Source: Eretmocerus hayati
Taxonomy: Eukaryota; Arthropoda; Insecta; Hymenoptera; Aphelinidae
DNA length: 64,000 nt
Assembly (NCBI GenBank): GCA_029851415.1
Contig: CM056741.1
Coordinates: 67,818,282 to 67,882,281 of the forward strand
Direction: 5' to 3'
Position numbers and translations under genes: made by a program. Positions 1 to 13,198 of the stretch are shown piece by piece. The notes beneath the pieces are model-generated. The model was given only the letters and a program-made list of their open reading frames with translations. It had not been told where the DNA came from and searched no databases. Positions within the stretch are counted from its first letter, which is position 1; every line of letters starts with the position of its first letter.

Positions 1-2335
1 AGCCGAAGAAAAAACGTTCAAGAATACGCTTCGAAGCCAAGTGTGGGTAAATTTAAAATATCGCATAGCGGGGTATACTGCGATACGCGAATAGCAATTT
101 GTTGTTTCGAACATCAGACCTGAAAGTTTAAATCAAAAGATCCTGCATTGAACCATATGAGCCGCAATCTGATGCAGTCGAACTAATTTTATCAATAAAT
201 TTTAGCACATTTCCTGGTCTCGTGATAATTTATGGAAGCCATAAAAATTGCACGTGGTTTTGATCTCAATCGCCGTTATGAGCTTGTTAATCATGCAATA
301 TATCTCAACATTTCATTGTATTCACTCTCATAACATCTTACAAAATGCACAAACCTAAAATTCATTGGCACGTCTCTTTTTGTATCACATGTGAATACAA
401 AGGCCAATGAATGAATAGACACGATTTGTTTCAGTTGTCGAAGCGAGTAGAAACATAATTGAGAATGCTGTCATATCGAGTATGCAACCATGCAGAAGAC
501 CGCGGAGTGAGAAAAAACCTATTCCTGATGAACAAAAGGATGAAAAGTACTACGAGCGACGGAAACGAAATAATCAAGCAGCAAAGAAGTCGAGGGATGC
601 GAGGAAAATAAGAGAGGATCATGTAAGACAGCGTCATTTTCCAATAGAAATCTTCTCATTCATTCCGTTTGTGAACTTATATCGAATCAAAATTTCGAAT
701 ACATCCATCGAAAGAAGATTTGGCTCCAAAAATGTCTGATGGCGGTTATTAAAGCCATCGATACACTTCAAATTTTCCAGAATTTTGGCACTTCACACTG
801 ATTAAGATTTTCCGTAAATTAAAAACATCACAAATCACGTCAGTATCCATCTGTTTTATTACACGAGCAGTTTTTAGATTTAGAGCGCTGAGATGCCGAG
901 TGAATTTGAATCATAAAAATCGACACTCGCGTTCGATTACTTTAGTCGTTTACTCAACAGGTAATCCAAATTAGCGATAGCCAACAACGATCTAATGTTT
1001 TTCAACATACAATTAGTCGATCTGGTCACCTCAAGCATGTTGAATATCACATATCAAGATCACTCGAGATTCCAAAGAGACTTTTTACGCACCGTCAAAT
1101 TGGGTAACTTTGGTACAGTGGGTGCAGCTTTGGTACACCCCTGAAAAATGACTTTCAAAGTTGCATTCGGCAAGGTAAATGATTCTATCGCTCTGAAACC
1201 TATTGTCCCCTCTTGGTACACGCATAGACAAATGTATTGAACCACCGTAGATCCCGCGTGAACGATTGTAGTCGTTTATTGAAGCTTTTTCCGAAAAGGC
1301 TGATTTAGCAGCGATACGCGAGTGGTCCAGTTGGTGTACCTGGCAAAAAGTGTTCCGGAACGAACTGCGGATGAATAATGCTATATTTCCATCACATATG
1401 ACACCATATTGAAGAAACCATCGTTACATTGGGGTATTTGAAGCATTCGGAATTTTAATGGATGAAAAACAGGGGAAAAAACCATGAAAAAGTGTGCCAA
1501 AGTTACCCAACTCTAGGTAAGAAGCATGAGGATTGGGTAGCTTCAGAACACTTTCCTATGACAGCCCCTTTTCAACTCATCTTGAGTCGAAAGATGGTCT
1601 ATGACGTTTTAAAATGTTTCAAACGGCTGAGAACAGGATTAAAATTAATTCACTCGCATAGTGGTGGGTAGAATTGAGATATTCTGTAAGTGTAGCAAAG
1701 TTGCCCCATCGGGGTCTAACTTTGGTATACTTCTTCGACTGCTAATAGCTCCAGCTCAGACACATCGAATAGAACTTTGTAGCCCATCAATCGAAAGCTG
1801 AGACTGTAAGCTTTAGATTGGCTACTAATAGAAGTGGGTTTTGTCGATGTATGTTGGAATGCCGAGCTAAACAAAATGAAAAACACCGAAAACGTACCAA
1901 AATTACCCAATTTGACGTCATAAAACTTATACATTTTCGAGAGACACGCTGACACGATATCAGAGATTGTAGTATGAATTCCTATGTGAATTTTGCACAG
2001 ATATCAAATTAGGTAACCACTGACCCATATGGGTTCGCACATCAGGGGAATCATTTCAGTATCACGAATAACCCGACTGATGTTGCTACGTAATCTAATT
2101 TGAAAAGAAATCGTTTCAGATCGCTCTTCGAGCAACAATGCTGGAACACGAAAATGCCATACTGCGAGCGCAAGTAGCGAGACTTCGCGAAGAGTGTCAA
2201 ACTCTGCGGCAGTTGTTGATCAAGCAGCGGATGCCATCAATGCAATCACTGGACCAGCTCAGCGACAAGTCTTTATCATCCACGATTACGTTGACCCCTG
2301 CAATCACAATTTCCTCATTGCCTTTTCAAGTGTAA
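1..2335 (+). CDS. PAR-like bZIP transcription factor, 3' exons (5' end outside window)
   Basis: Three exons are read: 1-46, 435-622 and 2120-2335 (stop 2333-2335). Phases agree at both junctions (a lone G at 46 plus TT at 435; phase 0 at 622/2120), with a GTAAAT and a GTAAGA donor and TTTCAG acceptors. The middle exon gives a charged linker and then the basic region, with the DNA-contact signature [14 protein letters not shown]. The last exon gives the leucine zipper ([20 protein letters not shown], then further heptads to LRQLLIKQ) and a short Ser/Thr-rich tail. The [13 protein letters not shown] start resembles the PAR/CES-2/HLF/Pdp1 group, nuclear factors that bind DNA as dimers. Exon 1-46 rests on phase and donor only. 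The bZIP identity is firm; the exact orthologue is not. The 1.5-kb intron 623-2119 carries a TIR element. Confidence 0.9.
1093..1917. mobile_element. TIR element, family 'TAACTTTGGTAC', copy 1 (in bZIP intron)
   Basis: The ends are inverted copies: it begins CGTCAAATTGGGTAACTTTG and finishes with the reverse complement (…ACCCAATTTGACG at 1905-1917). No transposase frame is seen. It is the same element as 30718-31547 in opposite orientation, and its ends match the small TA-flanked copy at 53643-53849, which places it in a Tc1/mariner/pogo-like group. The motif TTTGGTAC recurs several times just inside the ends. Confidence 0.85.
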
Positions 2336-5002
2336 ACTATTATTTTTTTTTGCAGAGTGGCAGAAAAATTACAATTGCACACGCACCTTATCAAATTTGA
2401 ACGGTATCTGTGATCCAATTATACTTACTCGCTGATGTCAGTGCACTATACACACCTCATCGGAAGAATTATCTGAGTCAAACGGTTGTAAGGTCAAATA
2501 CCCAAGAATTATAGAATCAACCGAATCAAATGGAATCGAGGAATTTGAGAAGGATGATGTTGACGGCGTTACCCGATGATATAGATTAAGGATTTCTTAT
2601 TTGGGACTTTGGATTTAGGTGTGACTGTACATACATATGAATTTCGACCAAAGTTCAATTTATAATGGCTATGATATACACTCGAAACTCATTACTCATT
2701 GTTCAATAAGTACAGTGATTCTACTCCTCGTCCATTCTTTCGTTCTCCCTACGGTAGATATTAGCCTGCCTATTCTGTTCATGCTTTTTTTATTTTTCTT
2801 TGAAATGATTTTTGAGACTATTTTGATATAAAGTTACGATAGTTCGGTATATGTATTTCCGAGTATATTCTTTCTTAAAATTGAAACATGCAAAGCATGA
2901 TATAAGGATGCTGTAAAAGATCACAACAAAGGATGATAAGATATAATGGCCTTGTAGACGATCGCAAAAGTAGTCTAGAAGGAAAAATAGTCAGCCACAT
3001 TTTCAAGATTCTCATTGAATTGCACAACTATTTACGTGGATAAAATCACCGAGATCCAAGTGTTAGAGCTTTTGTGTATTTCGTTCTACGTTTCATGAGG
3101 ATTTTTTTCTTTTGTTAAAATTGAATGACCTTCGATCATAGATTGCCATACCACTAAACAGACTACAAATGTCTCTCGTCACAAATCCCGAAAAGATCTT
3201 TGGGGGAAATCGAATCAATTTCGACGAAAATTAATATAAAATGAAGCCATGAATGCCATTACATTTTTACTCCATGCCGCGGACAAAAAATTGAGGGCCC
3301 ACGCGTGAATGACAGATGTGCAATAACGGTTTTATCATGTTTCTCAGCCTAGTCACTTGAGGGATTCTGAAATCATTCCACGTATAGTGTGCGCTTGACT
3401 ACTTGAATAATGGGAAGTACACTTATATGTCATGTTTTATGCATTGAAGAATTTAAAACATATGTAAACCTGATATTATTTAAAACGTACTCGTGTTATA
3501 TAAATGTAAATAAAATTATTTTAAAAAGCTCAGTTCGTGTGCCATGGCATTCACGCACTCCGCCAGACTCGTCGTTGGCCATGCATTGACAACTTTGAAC
3601 CTGTGTTAATTTGGAAAAAACCTTCACGGCTCTTGCTGCAACTGAAAATGTGGTTTCCCAGCGCCCAGCGAAGAAATTTCCACATGTACTAGTTGAAACC
3701 CAACTTTTCCGACCCCAAGCGTATCGATATCGAAGAAAAGTTGTTTTTCGGCCCACCCTAATGTACATTTTGAAGAGGAACGGGGCGAGCTCGGTGGCGA
3801 GCGTGGTTGTAATCTACAAAGCACAGGGTGTCTGAAGCTCCGAGTACAATAATTATTTCTTTACACGAAGCTGCTTTCCTCGTGATTTTTGTTTGCACTT
3901 TGAAAATCTTCAATAATGCAGTATCTTTCAATTTCATGCTGATCTGACGAGACGTGGAATGAACACTGACACTTTGAGCTCGGAGTTCCATGAGTAAAAT
4001 TGTTGTTGAATTGGGAGAAATAATTAATCGGCGCCACGAGGACACGATCAGATTTTTTATCCACCGAATGACAAGTTGAATTTTTTTTTCAAATTTCATG
4101 TCAGGGTAGATCTTGGTTTATATCTGTTGGAATTTGTTTGATCAACCGGTCAGAATTTTAGGGGTCCGATGGCGGTAGCTGCTGGATGAGAATAAGCCAA
4201 ACTTGAAATATTTCCACCATCGTCCGTTTTACACTTGGAATATAGGTATTATAATATGCAAAGCAAGCATTTGAACATTCTCTCCATCCTTGCTGTTCGA
4301 CGCCGGTCGACGCAGTAATTGGACGCGTCAGCCATACATTTGAGACCAATCAGCCTCCCATCACTCCCATCAGCCTCTTTTTGGAATTTCGCAGATTCCC
4401 TGACGCGCTAACGAATCCGAGATCACGATTTTCAAATATGATTTTGGACGAGGCAGAGGCCCACTTGTCAGAACAAGCCAAATGGAATGATTTCATCTTC
4501 ATATTTCCCATTTCCATCAAATTATCGGTTGAAGACAGTTTTGATTCACGAGATCTGTATTACACGAATGATGATCTCTTGTGGAGCAAAAAATGTGTAT
4601 CATAAACGGATAACTCATGCTGAAATAGGAAAGTCTAATTAACTCCTATTCAATAAATCGTCAATCCATGCTTTTCATTATGTGAAATCCAGCTCAACCA
4701 AGTTTTTGACGTGACTCGAAGAGCCCTGTGATCTGGGCTTGCGAAATTCATCGACTTGAATAGAGGACTGATCCATCAGCGATGGTTGACAATGGCCCAA
4801 AATCAAATCAACTCAAAATGAGAAGAGTATGATTACCCATCTAAGAGAGGGGAGTTTTTGGGAATGTATATGCTATCGCGAGCACTGAATCCTGAAATTC
4901 TGCCTCAAACACTACCGCCATTATCATGATTCTTACATATGCGTACAAATAATTTATTGATTAATTGAAAGGGTGCAAATTTGATTCGATCAAGAGATAT
5001 CT
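2336..5002. other. Intergenic, no gene supported
   Basis: This follows the bZIP stop. Small open frames overlap on both strands at 3496-4099 without domains or a splice context I trust. A + strand frame at 4381-4605 follows a plausible acceptor (TTTCGCAG at about 4394) but resembles nothing I know. Confidence 0.4.
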
Positions 5003-5269
5003 TTAAATGTCAAATTTGAGACCTATTAATGCGCCAAAATAATCGTGGTAGTTTTCGTGAAACAGCTGTCGAAAAGCCGCGAGTGCTGCGCGTCGGCGCA
5101 GCTGATGTTTGTTTGTTGTGCATTTGGTGTGATTAGGTGGTGCGATTCTTGGTGGATGTTGATGTGATATGTCATCGGGCACGTCAATTATTTGATCGGA
5201 AAGCCGCTCGCGATTGTGATTAAGCCAGTAGCTTTCGTAGTTCGACGGCGCGTCGTCAACAAACCCCAT
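5003..5269 (-). CDS. Hypothetical 88-residue open frame or first exon
   Basis: A single frame runs from ATG at 5269 (context CCATCATGG) to a TAA at 5003. The protein is hydrophilic, with an acidic/Asn-rich N-terminus, a Pro/His-rich middle and a basic patch (QLRRRAALAAFRQLF) near residues 57-69. There is no signal peptide or membrane segment and I do not recognise a family. Sober codon use and the good start context are the only support. It could be a first exon whose donor lies before the stop, or chance. A strong GC palindrome lies about 20 bases upstream. Confidence 0.3.
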   Translation of the reverse strand: MGFVDDAPSNYESYWLNHNRERLSDQIIDVPDDISHQHPPRIAPPNHTKCTTNKHQLRRRAALAAFRQLFHENYHDYFGALIGLKFDI

Positions 5270-5289
5270 GATGGAGACAAACTAGCAGC

Positions 5290-5317
5290 ACCGCGGGGCA
5301 GGGGCCCCTGCCGCGGT
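5290..5317. repeat. GC-rich perfect palindrome
   Basis: GGCAGGGGCCCCTGCC (5297-5312) is a perfect 16-bp palindrome. ACCGC/GCGGT arms extend it, with a two-base bulge on the left. The surrounding DNA is AT-rich, so the composition is abrupt. Confidence 0.8.
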
Positions 5318-7687
5318 ACATACAATTTCACCCGGTGTAAGCGGCTTTCTTGAGCTTACATATACAAGGTGAAGGTGTGCTCACGATTGCAAAAAAAAGT
5401 CCAAGGGCCTGCTTGCACTCTGGACCTCACTCATACTTATATCTGCACGAAAACGACTGAGAACTTTGGTAAGTGCCTGTTTTATATATGCTGTAAACTA
5501 CTGTTATTCTCGCCGTTGCTGCTGCGGCTTCATCAACTGCTCTATATACAATATGCGTGTGCAAAACGACGAGTTTATTATTATAACGCGACTCTATGCC
5601 ACGAAAGTATATAGTTTATTTTTGAGTTGGGTAGATGATGATTGCGTCTAACCGAAACTGCAGCAGCTGAGCTGTGGTCGTGCCACAGGTGTAACCTAAG
5701 ACCTAAAAGTTGATATTATACTCGATCGCAGTGCAGCAAATGCTCATTACCTTTCAAAATGATGTGCAGATAGGTACTCACTTTCATGTTTTCCATGCGG
5801 CATCATCGCGGACAACTTGGATTTGTTGCTTGTAAGACGAGATGAGATCGATTTTCAGCATGTTTTGCACGTACTCATCTTTTGATCATTGATTCTTGAC
5901 CCTCGTCAAGGTCGAACTCTAACATGTGTTTTGAACTGACTTTTTTCACAATACACCAAATATCTTGGGACAATCATTCCGATCACAGTCCAAACACTCT
6001 ATTCTCATTGTTGCTCATTATCTACACAAAATCTTGAGTTGGACAAGATTGTCCTGATGAAACATCTGAAATCCAAGATTATTTATTTTGACGATATTGT
6101 TTCCCCTCAGCCCCACCGTTCGCTGAATCAGAACTGTTCACGAGTGATGCAGATTTCAATGATTATTTTGTAAATCTCTCAAAAATGATTTCATCTCGGA
6201 TTTCATCGAGGATTTCATGGTACGTTTCTCAATAAATGAATGAATGCAAGATTTTATCTTTGCTGAGATATTGGACCGAAAGTGTGATCTTTGTCGAAGA
6301 TTGCTCGGAAGATTGAGTCTGCCGCTTACTCTGCTATTTATACCTCAAACTGTTATCATGGTTTCATCATAGCTAGTTTCAGTTTCCCGTAATTTTGTCC
6401 AAAAAACGCTCAAAGCTTGATTCATAATTTTCGATTAGAGATCCAGCTAATAAACTTGAAGCTATGCTGTATCAAATCTGGTTAACGGAACTATGTATAT
6501 CAAATTTGAAATATCAATTATTTCATAAATCGACACATTATGCATAACTCCTTGACTGCTTATAAGCTACTAATTTTGGAAATGTTAGGTGTGTGTAACC
6601 AACATGCCTCGATATCCGATAAACATGCCCCCATATGCCACTCTCAAGTAAACGGGCACTTGTTGAACTCGCTGCAAATTTTATTCATGTTTGTTACCTA
6701 AAAATATAAGAAAATGAGTGATTTTACCGACTCCGAGTGATCTCTGCGTATCCTGAAACATTTCAAATGATCATTCCGTTTTTCGTGTTTGCATAGCTGG
6801 AAAAATACCGAGGAAATAATATATATAGTGAAATCGGTGTCAGCAAATATCAATTTTAATGTATGTCCTTGAGCGCATTCGATTCCTTGTCTATTAAGAC
6901 CTTCGAAATCCGTTTTCCGGAATTGCAAAACTCAGATCTGGAGCTATTTTATGAGCAAAATCCAGAGATCATTTGTCATTGTAAAATATGAAGGCCAACT
7001 TGGAGTGTATATATACCCCCGAGTGGTTATCTCGAAAGGGAATGCATTTCGATTTTTTTACCACTCAGAACGCGTTCATCGCGTTTAAATGTAGGTCAAA
7101 ATTAGTGTTCTGGGTCGACGGAGAGCTCTAAATACGGTTGCACGCCGATGAGAACGATTTTATGCACTTTATCGCTGATTTACATCATTTTAAATTGTGG
7201 GGACATATTAAGTACACACTTTTGTGAACTTGCAAAAAATCTTTTTTTAAACAAATTGCGATGTCTCGAATTTGGCTGGTTGAAATTGGACTTATTTCAA
7301 TTCGCTTTGAAGATCTTGAAAAGAGCTTTAGAATGAGCTGAAGGACGTGGAAAAATAATTGACTAGGCCAAAACTATTGGCAAAACGACTCAAGAGGAGC
7401 ATGTGGGGTACACTTACCATATCTAATGTTTTACACGCGTTGTCAACCGCGATGTAATGACTAATAAAGTCAACGTGTATTCTGTAAAAGGCCACTGTAC
7501 ACGAAAAAAGTTTGACGAGAATCTTGCATTGGCGTCTCATGTAAACTGTTGGTGCTTCGTCCGAGCTTTAGCCCGATTAAAATACTTTCCCTGATTCCGG
7601 ATCGCAAGAATGATTTTTCGCAACCATCGTGTATGTACGTAATTGATACTGAGATTGATTCATAAGTAACATCCTTTCATCTTTCAG
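5318..7687. other. Intergenic, no gene supported
   Basis: AT-rich sequence with only short unrelated frames (5369-5651, 6698-6928, 7148-7336). No domains, RNA genes or clear element ends were seen. Confidence 0.4.
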
Positions 7688-7756
7688 ACAGAGGAACGCC
7701 AAGGACCGAATCTCAGAACTAATCAAATTCTGTGATAAGAGCAGTATATCCATAGT

Positions 7757-10700
7757 ATGACGCACCCCGGCCTGGCGGTGATGCTAGTTGTTGGCGTTGG
7801 ACTAGGAGCCATGCTGTACTATTTTTTTGCCAATCCACCCGAGCCTCAACAAACCAGTAATAGGCGGAGGAACAACGAGAGATCTGGAAACCACACTCAC
7901 TGGGCTCCATCGTCTCAAAGCAAGTGAGTGACGTCACTGCAGGATTGGTGGAGCTCACCCATGTCATCTAAATTATACGAATTTTTATGCTTAGCGAAGA
8001 GGGATCCCTGTTTTTGTATGACAAGAATCGTCTGAACCAACCACGATAGTGGAACAAGTTTGTTCCAAAAAATAGATGAGTTGATCCCTCGGAGGCTGCT
8101 GAATCTTACGATTTGCTGATTTCAGAGAGTTTGCCTTGCCACTTCCATATAAACTAGTAATCTCGATGAAGATAACCACGTGTCAGTTCTCTTGAGCCGT
8201 TTACGAGCCCATTCAATCTTTCCAGTCTTGAACTTCAAACTGCTTTGTGAAAGTGCCGACTATAATCGTTATTTTTAAAAATATTGTGCCCTTGATGGTG
8301 AATGTGATATTTATGGGCGATTCTTAAGAGTGCTTCCCAGCCTTTTGAAAATAGCGGTAGCACCACCTTGCGGTGAAACTGGTTTATTGTAGATGATTAA
8401 TTAATCAAACAATTTTGAACGGATAGCAGTGTAGAGCCACGCGCGGGGAATTTTTCTGCAAGTTTTGAAAAAAGTTTCATTGAGATTGGTGCAAAATTGA
8501 GTGAGTATAGTTGGCGAGAGAATTTGTGACAATTTTAAAATCTTCTCCCCGACTACACTACCGGCCAAAAGTTTAAGCTCGCCCAATTTTTTTTTTGTGA
8601 GTTGAACTACTCGGCTGTATTTGACCGTAGAAGACTCTTCCAGAACTCATTTTGAAGGTTTTTTCGCGTACTCTAAGATGGCATTATTCATTTTTATCCG
8701 CACGGATCGGGATCTTTCCAATTTAAGCTTGGAGAAGTGTCAATTTCGATGATTTTTGGCTCGTGCCAATTTAAGCCACATGAATGTCTCGATATGGGAA
8801 TTGTGAGACCAAAAAGTACAAGTCTAGAGCTTAAGAATCCGTTGTTGAACGTCCCTCTACGCCCATAGAGATGTTACGAAGTGAAAGTAAAAAATGTAGC
8901 ATTTTTTACTTTCATTTACTTTCACTCGACATTTTCAAATATTTGGTCGTCAACCTATCAACTTTTGTCTATAAATCTCATCAGCAATACTTGATTTACA
9001 CTACTCTAGTTTTTTATGGAGCAATGACGGGGAATCATCGAGATATAGCATGTACAAGGGTCGCTTGAGGGTTCACGCCAATAAGACGCCATGCTAAACC
9101 TCGATTTTTGGAGAATTTTCCCCTGGAAAATGAGGTCGGTAACATACCTTTTGAAAAATAGCATACTAGTCTTTTTTCGTGCCTCAATGACGGAATCCAC
9201 TCGGACGCTGGAGCCTCCTTAAAAGTGACAAATTCTCATGGCTACCACTCCGAAACAAAACGGCCAATCATTTTGAAATTCTGCGCAGGTGTTCTTTAAA
9301 ACTTGAACTAAATTCTCACCAACTTTGGTGACATTCTGGTATATTTTGTATTTTAGCGTATGTACAACTACCTCAAATGGGACTGTCAACGTTGCGTTGT
9401 TAGATGCGCTGCCATTTTGACAGCTATAATTTTCTGGCAAAGCGACCAAGTGCATCTTGAAGAGGATGAAATTCCCTTCAAAATGGTACAGGTCGTATCT
9501 CGCCAAGTACAAAGACTTCCCAGTGTGGAGCGGGAAAAAGTGGAAAAGTGCAGATTCTGAGCGCCACTCGCGGGTAGTTTTGCTGCGAGAATAGCGTTTT
9601 GACACACTTTTTTCCCCATTCTTCGAAGCCATGCTCGAAGGGCTTGTTCTTAGAGAGATACGACTTGTGACATTTTGAAGGGAATCCCATCCTCTTCAAG
9701 ATGCATTTGGTCGCTTTGCCAGCAAATAGCAAATGACAACTGTCAAATTGACAGCGCATCTAACGATGCAACACTGATGCGCCAAGCATTTTTCGCATAC
9801 TTTCCGACTCGGATTTTCATTTTTTATCCGAAAAATCTTTGCCGGGAAGTGCGTGACATTGGCAAAGAAATAAATTTTGCACACAAAATTGTTAATAACG
9901 AAAAAAGTAATTGAAATTTTCGAAAGCGACCTCGAAAAACCGATTTAACGCGTCAAAGTACGTATGAAAACGTCAAGATTTTGCGAGAAAAATGAAGAGA
10001 ATGCGGGAGTATCGGTGGGCGCCCAGACTATCTAGAATCTCTATTGTACAAAAAGTAAGACAGTCAAATCGTTGGTATAGACCAGAACACTAATGATATT
10101 TATATTGGACCAGCAGGATAAAGAAGATTTGGGATCGGCCGATTCAAGAGTCACTCATTTATCAGGTCATGAAATTCGCCATTGCTACCATCACTCCGCT
10201 TGTCTTAGAACGTGAGATCCTTGAAACTCACAAAGTATGTCAAAAAATAATCAAACACCACGTCTAATGTCTTGAAATGCGAGGATGAAATGCCTTGAAT
10301 GAACAGCTGGCGATGTATTTCGCCCTTAATCCACCCCTGGACTAAATTGAAACTGAAAATATTTGATATACTCTGTGGTTTTCGAGGATCTCATGTTTCA
10401 AGACGACGAGAGTGATATAAGCAGTGTCGAAATCTATGATCTGATGAGTAAGTGACTTTCAAATTGGCCGATCTTAAATCTCCTTTCGCCAATTTATATA
10501 GTGGCGCAGTTCCAATATATCGAGTATCGGGATAGCTGGTATTTATTAAACTAGTCAATAGAGTATGAGATGGAAAAATTAGAGCATTAAATCAAATTCT
10601 ATAGATTTATAAAAAATATTTCGTCAGCCTCTACAAAGACTAGCACATCAAATTTCTCACACGAAAACTAGCACATCTGGCCTATATGCTGAAATATTGT

Positions 10701-11221
10701 CGAGATGCACTAGTCTTCGTGTAAATTTAGATGTGCTAGTATCCGTAAAGGCCGACGATTTCTACCAGCGGTTACATGCAATAATTTAAGATTATAATGA
10801 CGAATCGAGAATTCCTGCCTGTTCGGTATAATTTGATAAGTTTGCCCAACGCGATTGTGAGTTACCCCAAGCTAATATCAAGTATGATTTCAGCCCTCGC
10901 AATAGAAGACCAGATCCAAAATGTATGATTTGTTTGGATGATACAAATAAGGATGATGCAGTTCGAATAATTCCTTGTTGTCATGTTTTTCACCAACTCT
11001 GCATTGAAGAATGGAGAGTAAATGGCGCTGGGGTGAGAATCATTTTATACCGTTCCATTTGTTATGATATTCGCATTCACAAATTTTAATTGGAATTCTT
11101 TACTCTCGGAATCAAACAGATAGTCCAGAGAATGAATTGATATCTCTAACTTTTTTTACAGGAAGCGAAACAAAGCTGTCCCAATTGCAGAAATATGATC
11201 GAGGACTTGGAAGAGTTATGA
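7757..11221 (+). CDS. Membrane-anchored RING-H2 finger protein (probable E3 ubiquitin ligase)
   Basis: Proposed exons: 7757-7923, 10117-10165, 10387-10447, 10502-10538, 10894-11032, 11162-11221, giving about 170 residues with all phases matching. Exon 1 (after an acceptor at 7687 and a 5'UTR piece) starts MTHPGLAVMLVVGVGLGAML, a membrane segment at about residues 7-24, followed by a Pro/Arg/Asn-rich stretch. The last two exons hold a RING-H2 at about residues 115-160: CMIC, then CCHVFHQLC, then CPNC, with spacing C-x2-C…C-x-H-x2-H-x2-C…C-x2-C. Such proteins recruit an E2 and pass ubiquitin to a substrate. The first and last exons are firm. The small middle exons at 10117 and 10502 rest on phase and splice sites, and an acidic exon at 10387 (MFQDDESDISSVEIYDLM) lies between them. 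A possible AATAAA is at 12141. Confidence 0.82.
8556..8585. repeat. Tc1-like terminal repeat remnant
   Basis: After a TA the sequence reads CACTACCGGCCAAAAGTTT, close in style to the CAGTNCCGGCCAAAAGT ends of Tc1-type elements. I did not find a convincing partner end. It lies in intron 1 of the RING gene. Confidence 0.4.
8878..8925. repeat. Short AT-rich hairpin
   Basis: GTGAAAGTAAAAAATG, a short loop, then CATTTTTTACTTTCA, with a further TTTACTTTCAC on the right. It lies in RING intron 1. Confidence 0.7.
9386..9775. repeat. Imperfect inverted repeat, arms about 125 bp
   Basis: The left arm (9386-9510, including GCAAAGCGACCAAGTGCATC) is matched in reverse by the right arm (9645-9775, including GATGCATTTGGTCGCTTTGC). 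About 135 bp separate them. No coding content. Probably a degraded foldback transposon within RING intron 1. Confidence 0.75.
10612..10770. repeat. Short MITE-like inverted repeat with ACTAGCACATC motifs
   Basis: GACTAGCACATCAAATTT (about 10640) is answered by AAATTTAGATGTGCTAGT (about 10724-10741). A further ACTAGCACATC lies inside. The outer bases ATTTCGTCAGCC and GGCCGACGATTT are also inverted copies. It is about 150 bp, inside the intron before the first RING exon. Confidence 0.65.
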
Positions 11222-13198
11222 TCATCGAGTATTGTTCGGGAATAAATGCCATCCCTTGAACTTTTGTCAAAGGATCTTATTTGGATTACAAGGGTGAGAA
11301 CTCTTCGGGATTCAACTGAATCAACTGCAATGGAACCGGATTCTGGAGCTTGTTGGACTGCGTTATTAGTTTTGTAATCTTCACCCATTGACTCTTTTTC
11401 GAGGACAAGGAGTGTTACTGGACTCGTCCCTTGCGACTCGATTATCTTCAATCACTTTTCAACTTCTGACATCCTCATCACGTGGAATGGAGCTTAGATC
11501 AGACGTCTGTTGGTCTATGTCTTCAGTCATATTTCTTCGAACGATCTCAAAATTGAGATGGCCACGGGTCTCTGAATTTAAACTTCACGTGACTCGGTTG
11601 TCTTGTCCAGTTTATATTTATTTTTTTCTTACTAATTCTCCATTTGTTACTCATGTCAGCTTAGCAGATGTTCCTGGGAAAAGTTTCTCCCTTCTTAAGA
11701 TATCTGACACAGTCCCTTTGTCTGATGGATCGTTGACTGGGTGGAGGGATGTTTATTGAACTATGTAGAGACGGAGTATCTCCCAGAGGCTTGAATAATA
11801 CATTCATTGTCACTGACCGCATCTGGAATAATGCTCCTTGCAGTTACGGAGTGTTCCTAAAATTTTTTCTGGGGTTGAGATACGGTCAATTCACAAAAGG
11901 CTAATGAAGAGTCTCTTTCGAGAATGACTTTGAATACAAGTTAGGTATTTCATCCTATAAAATAAGTGATTAAGGAGATTGTCCAGTCAATAATAAGTCC
12001 AAGTGAGATTCAACTTCTTTGATTGAAGCTTTAATTTCTTTCGATTTCTGAACGGGTACTCACTTTGTTTACTGAATATGCCTTCTATTTCCTATTCAAA
12101 CCCGACGTGCTATTTTTATAAGGGATTTCGACGATTATTCAATAAAGTTTACAATTTGAAGTATCCAGATACTCCGCTGACTCTGTAAATGATAGTTAGT
12201 ACAAACGAACAAAAATCATACGACCCCGAATTTATAATGGGCATGTGTGATTGCAAAAGTCCAAATTGTAATGTCTCTTTGTTGCGCAATGCTTGGATCT
12301 ATTTTATTTGCTTATGTTTAAACAATTCAGTTATTGAATACCTTAAATTAATTATGTAAGATATATAAGTAGGGGGTAAAATGAGCAATACGTTCTTACT
12401 ATTGTGAAAAAAATTGCAAGCGTAAGAATTGGTGTGATTGTATCTGGTCGGTATGATCCGAGCGGATCCGAGACGTTTTTGTGATGAGCGTATACTATTT
12501 CAGAGGCTATATGCTATATGGTGTTCCTCGATCGAAATTTTTTTTACGATACTTTGTTTGGAAAAAATGCGTCTCATCAATTGATGATATGCACTCTTAA
12601 AAGAGAAGATGCTGTATCGAACAATTTACCTTTTTTTGACGATATTATTGCATGTGCAGATTGAAATGACACATGATTGCCCATGCTTGTGTTATTAATT
12701 TTGAGACTGTCTAGAAAAATAGAGTATTGAGGCTTTGTTACAATGCAAATTCTTCATACGTTAACTATACGGTGACCATCGATTGCGGAATGCGCTCAGC
12801 CATTTAATCAAATTCTTTGTTTGAATAATAAAGACTGTTTATAATAAAGTTACAAATGTCTCGTTAATTCTCAAAATGAGCGTTCGTATCGTTGATCCTG
12901 TGAATAGATACATACTTGTATGGGAGGAATCTTAATTCAGCGACGATATACCAGCGATATAATACAGCTCGTATAATGACGAATTGAACTGCATAGTTTC
13001 AACCAAACTTCTTATGGTCAATGTAAGGTACTACGCCGGGAAATCATGAGGTAGACTTTCCGAAAATCAATGCTATTTCCTGGAGAAGACAAAAATTGTT
13101 CTCGAATTTCGAATCGAATTATGGACAAAATTAGATAGAGTAACTTCGTAGAAATGTGACAAAGTTACAGAGAGAATTCGCCGCTCTGTGGTAACAGG
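11222..13198. other. Intergenic, 3' flank of RING gene
   Basis: Candidate polyadenylation signals lie at 12141 (AATAAA) and about 12827. An open frame at 11388-11759 has no recognisable content. No element ends were noticed. Confidence 0.4.

Noticed and set aside
3496..4099. Overlapping frames of 66-113 codons on both strands
   Set aside because: No domains, no codon signal distinguishing one frame, no splice support.
10881..10893. Alternative upstream start of the first RING exon (frame open to about 10838)
   Set aside because: The frame is open, but the TATGATTTCAG acceptor at 10893 is much better than any upstream AG.
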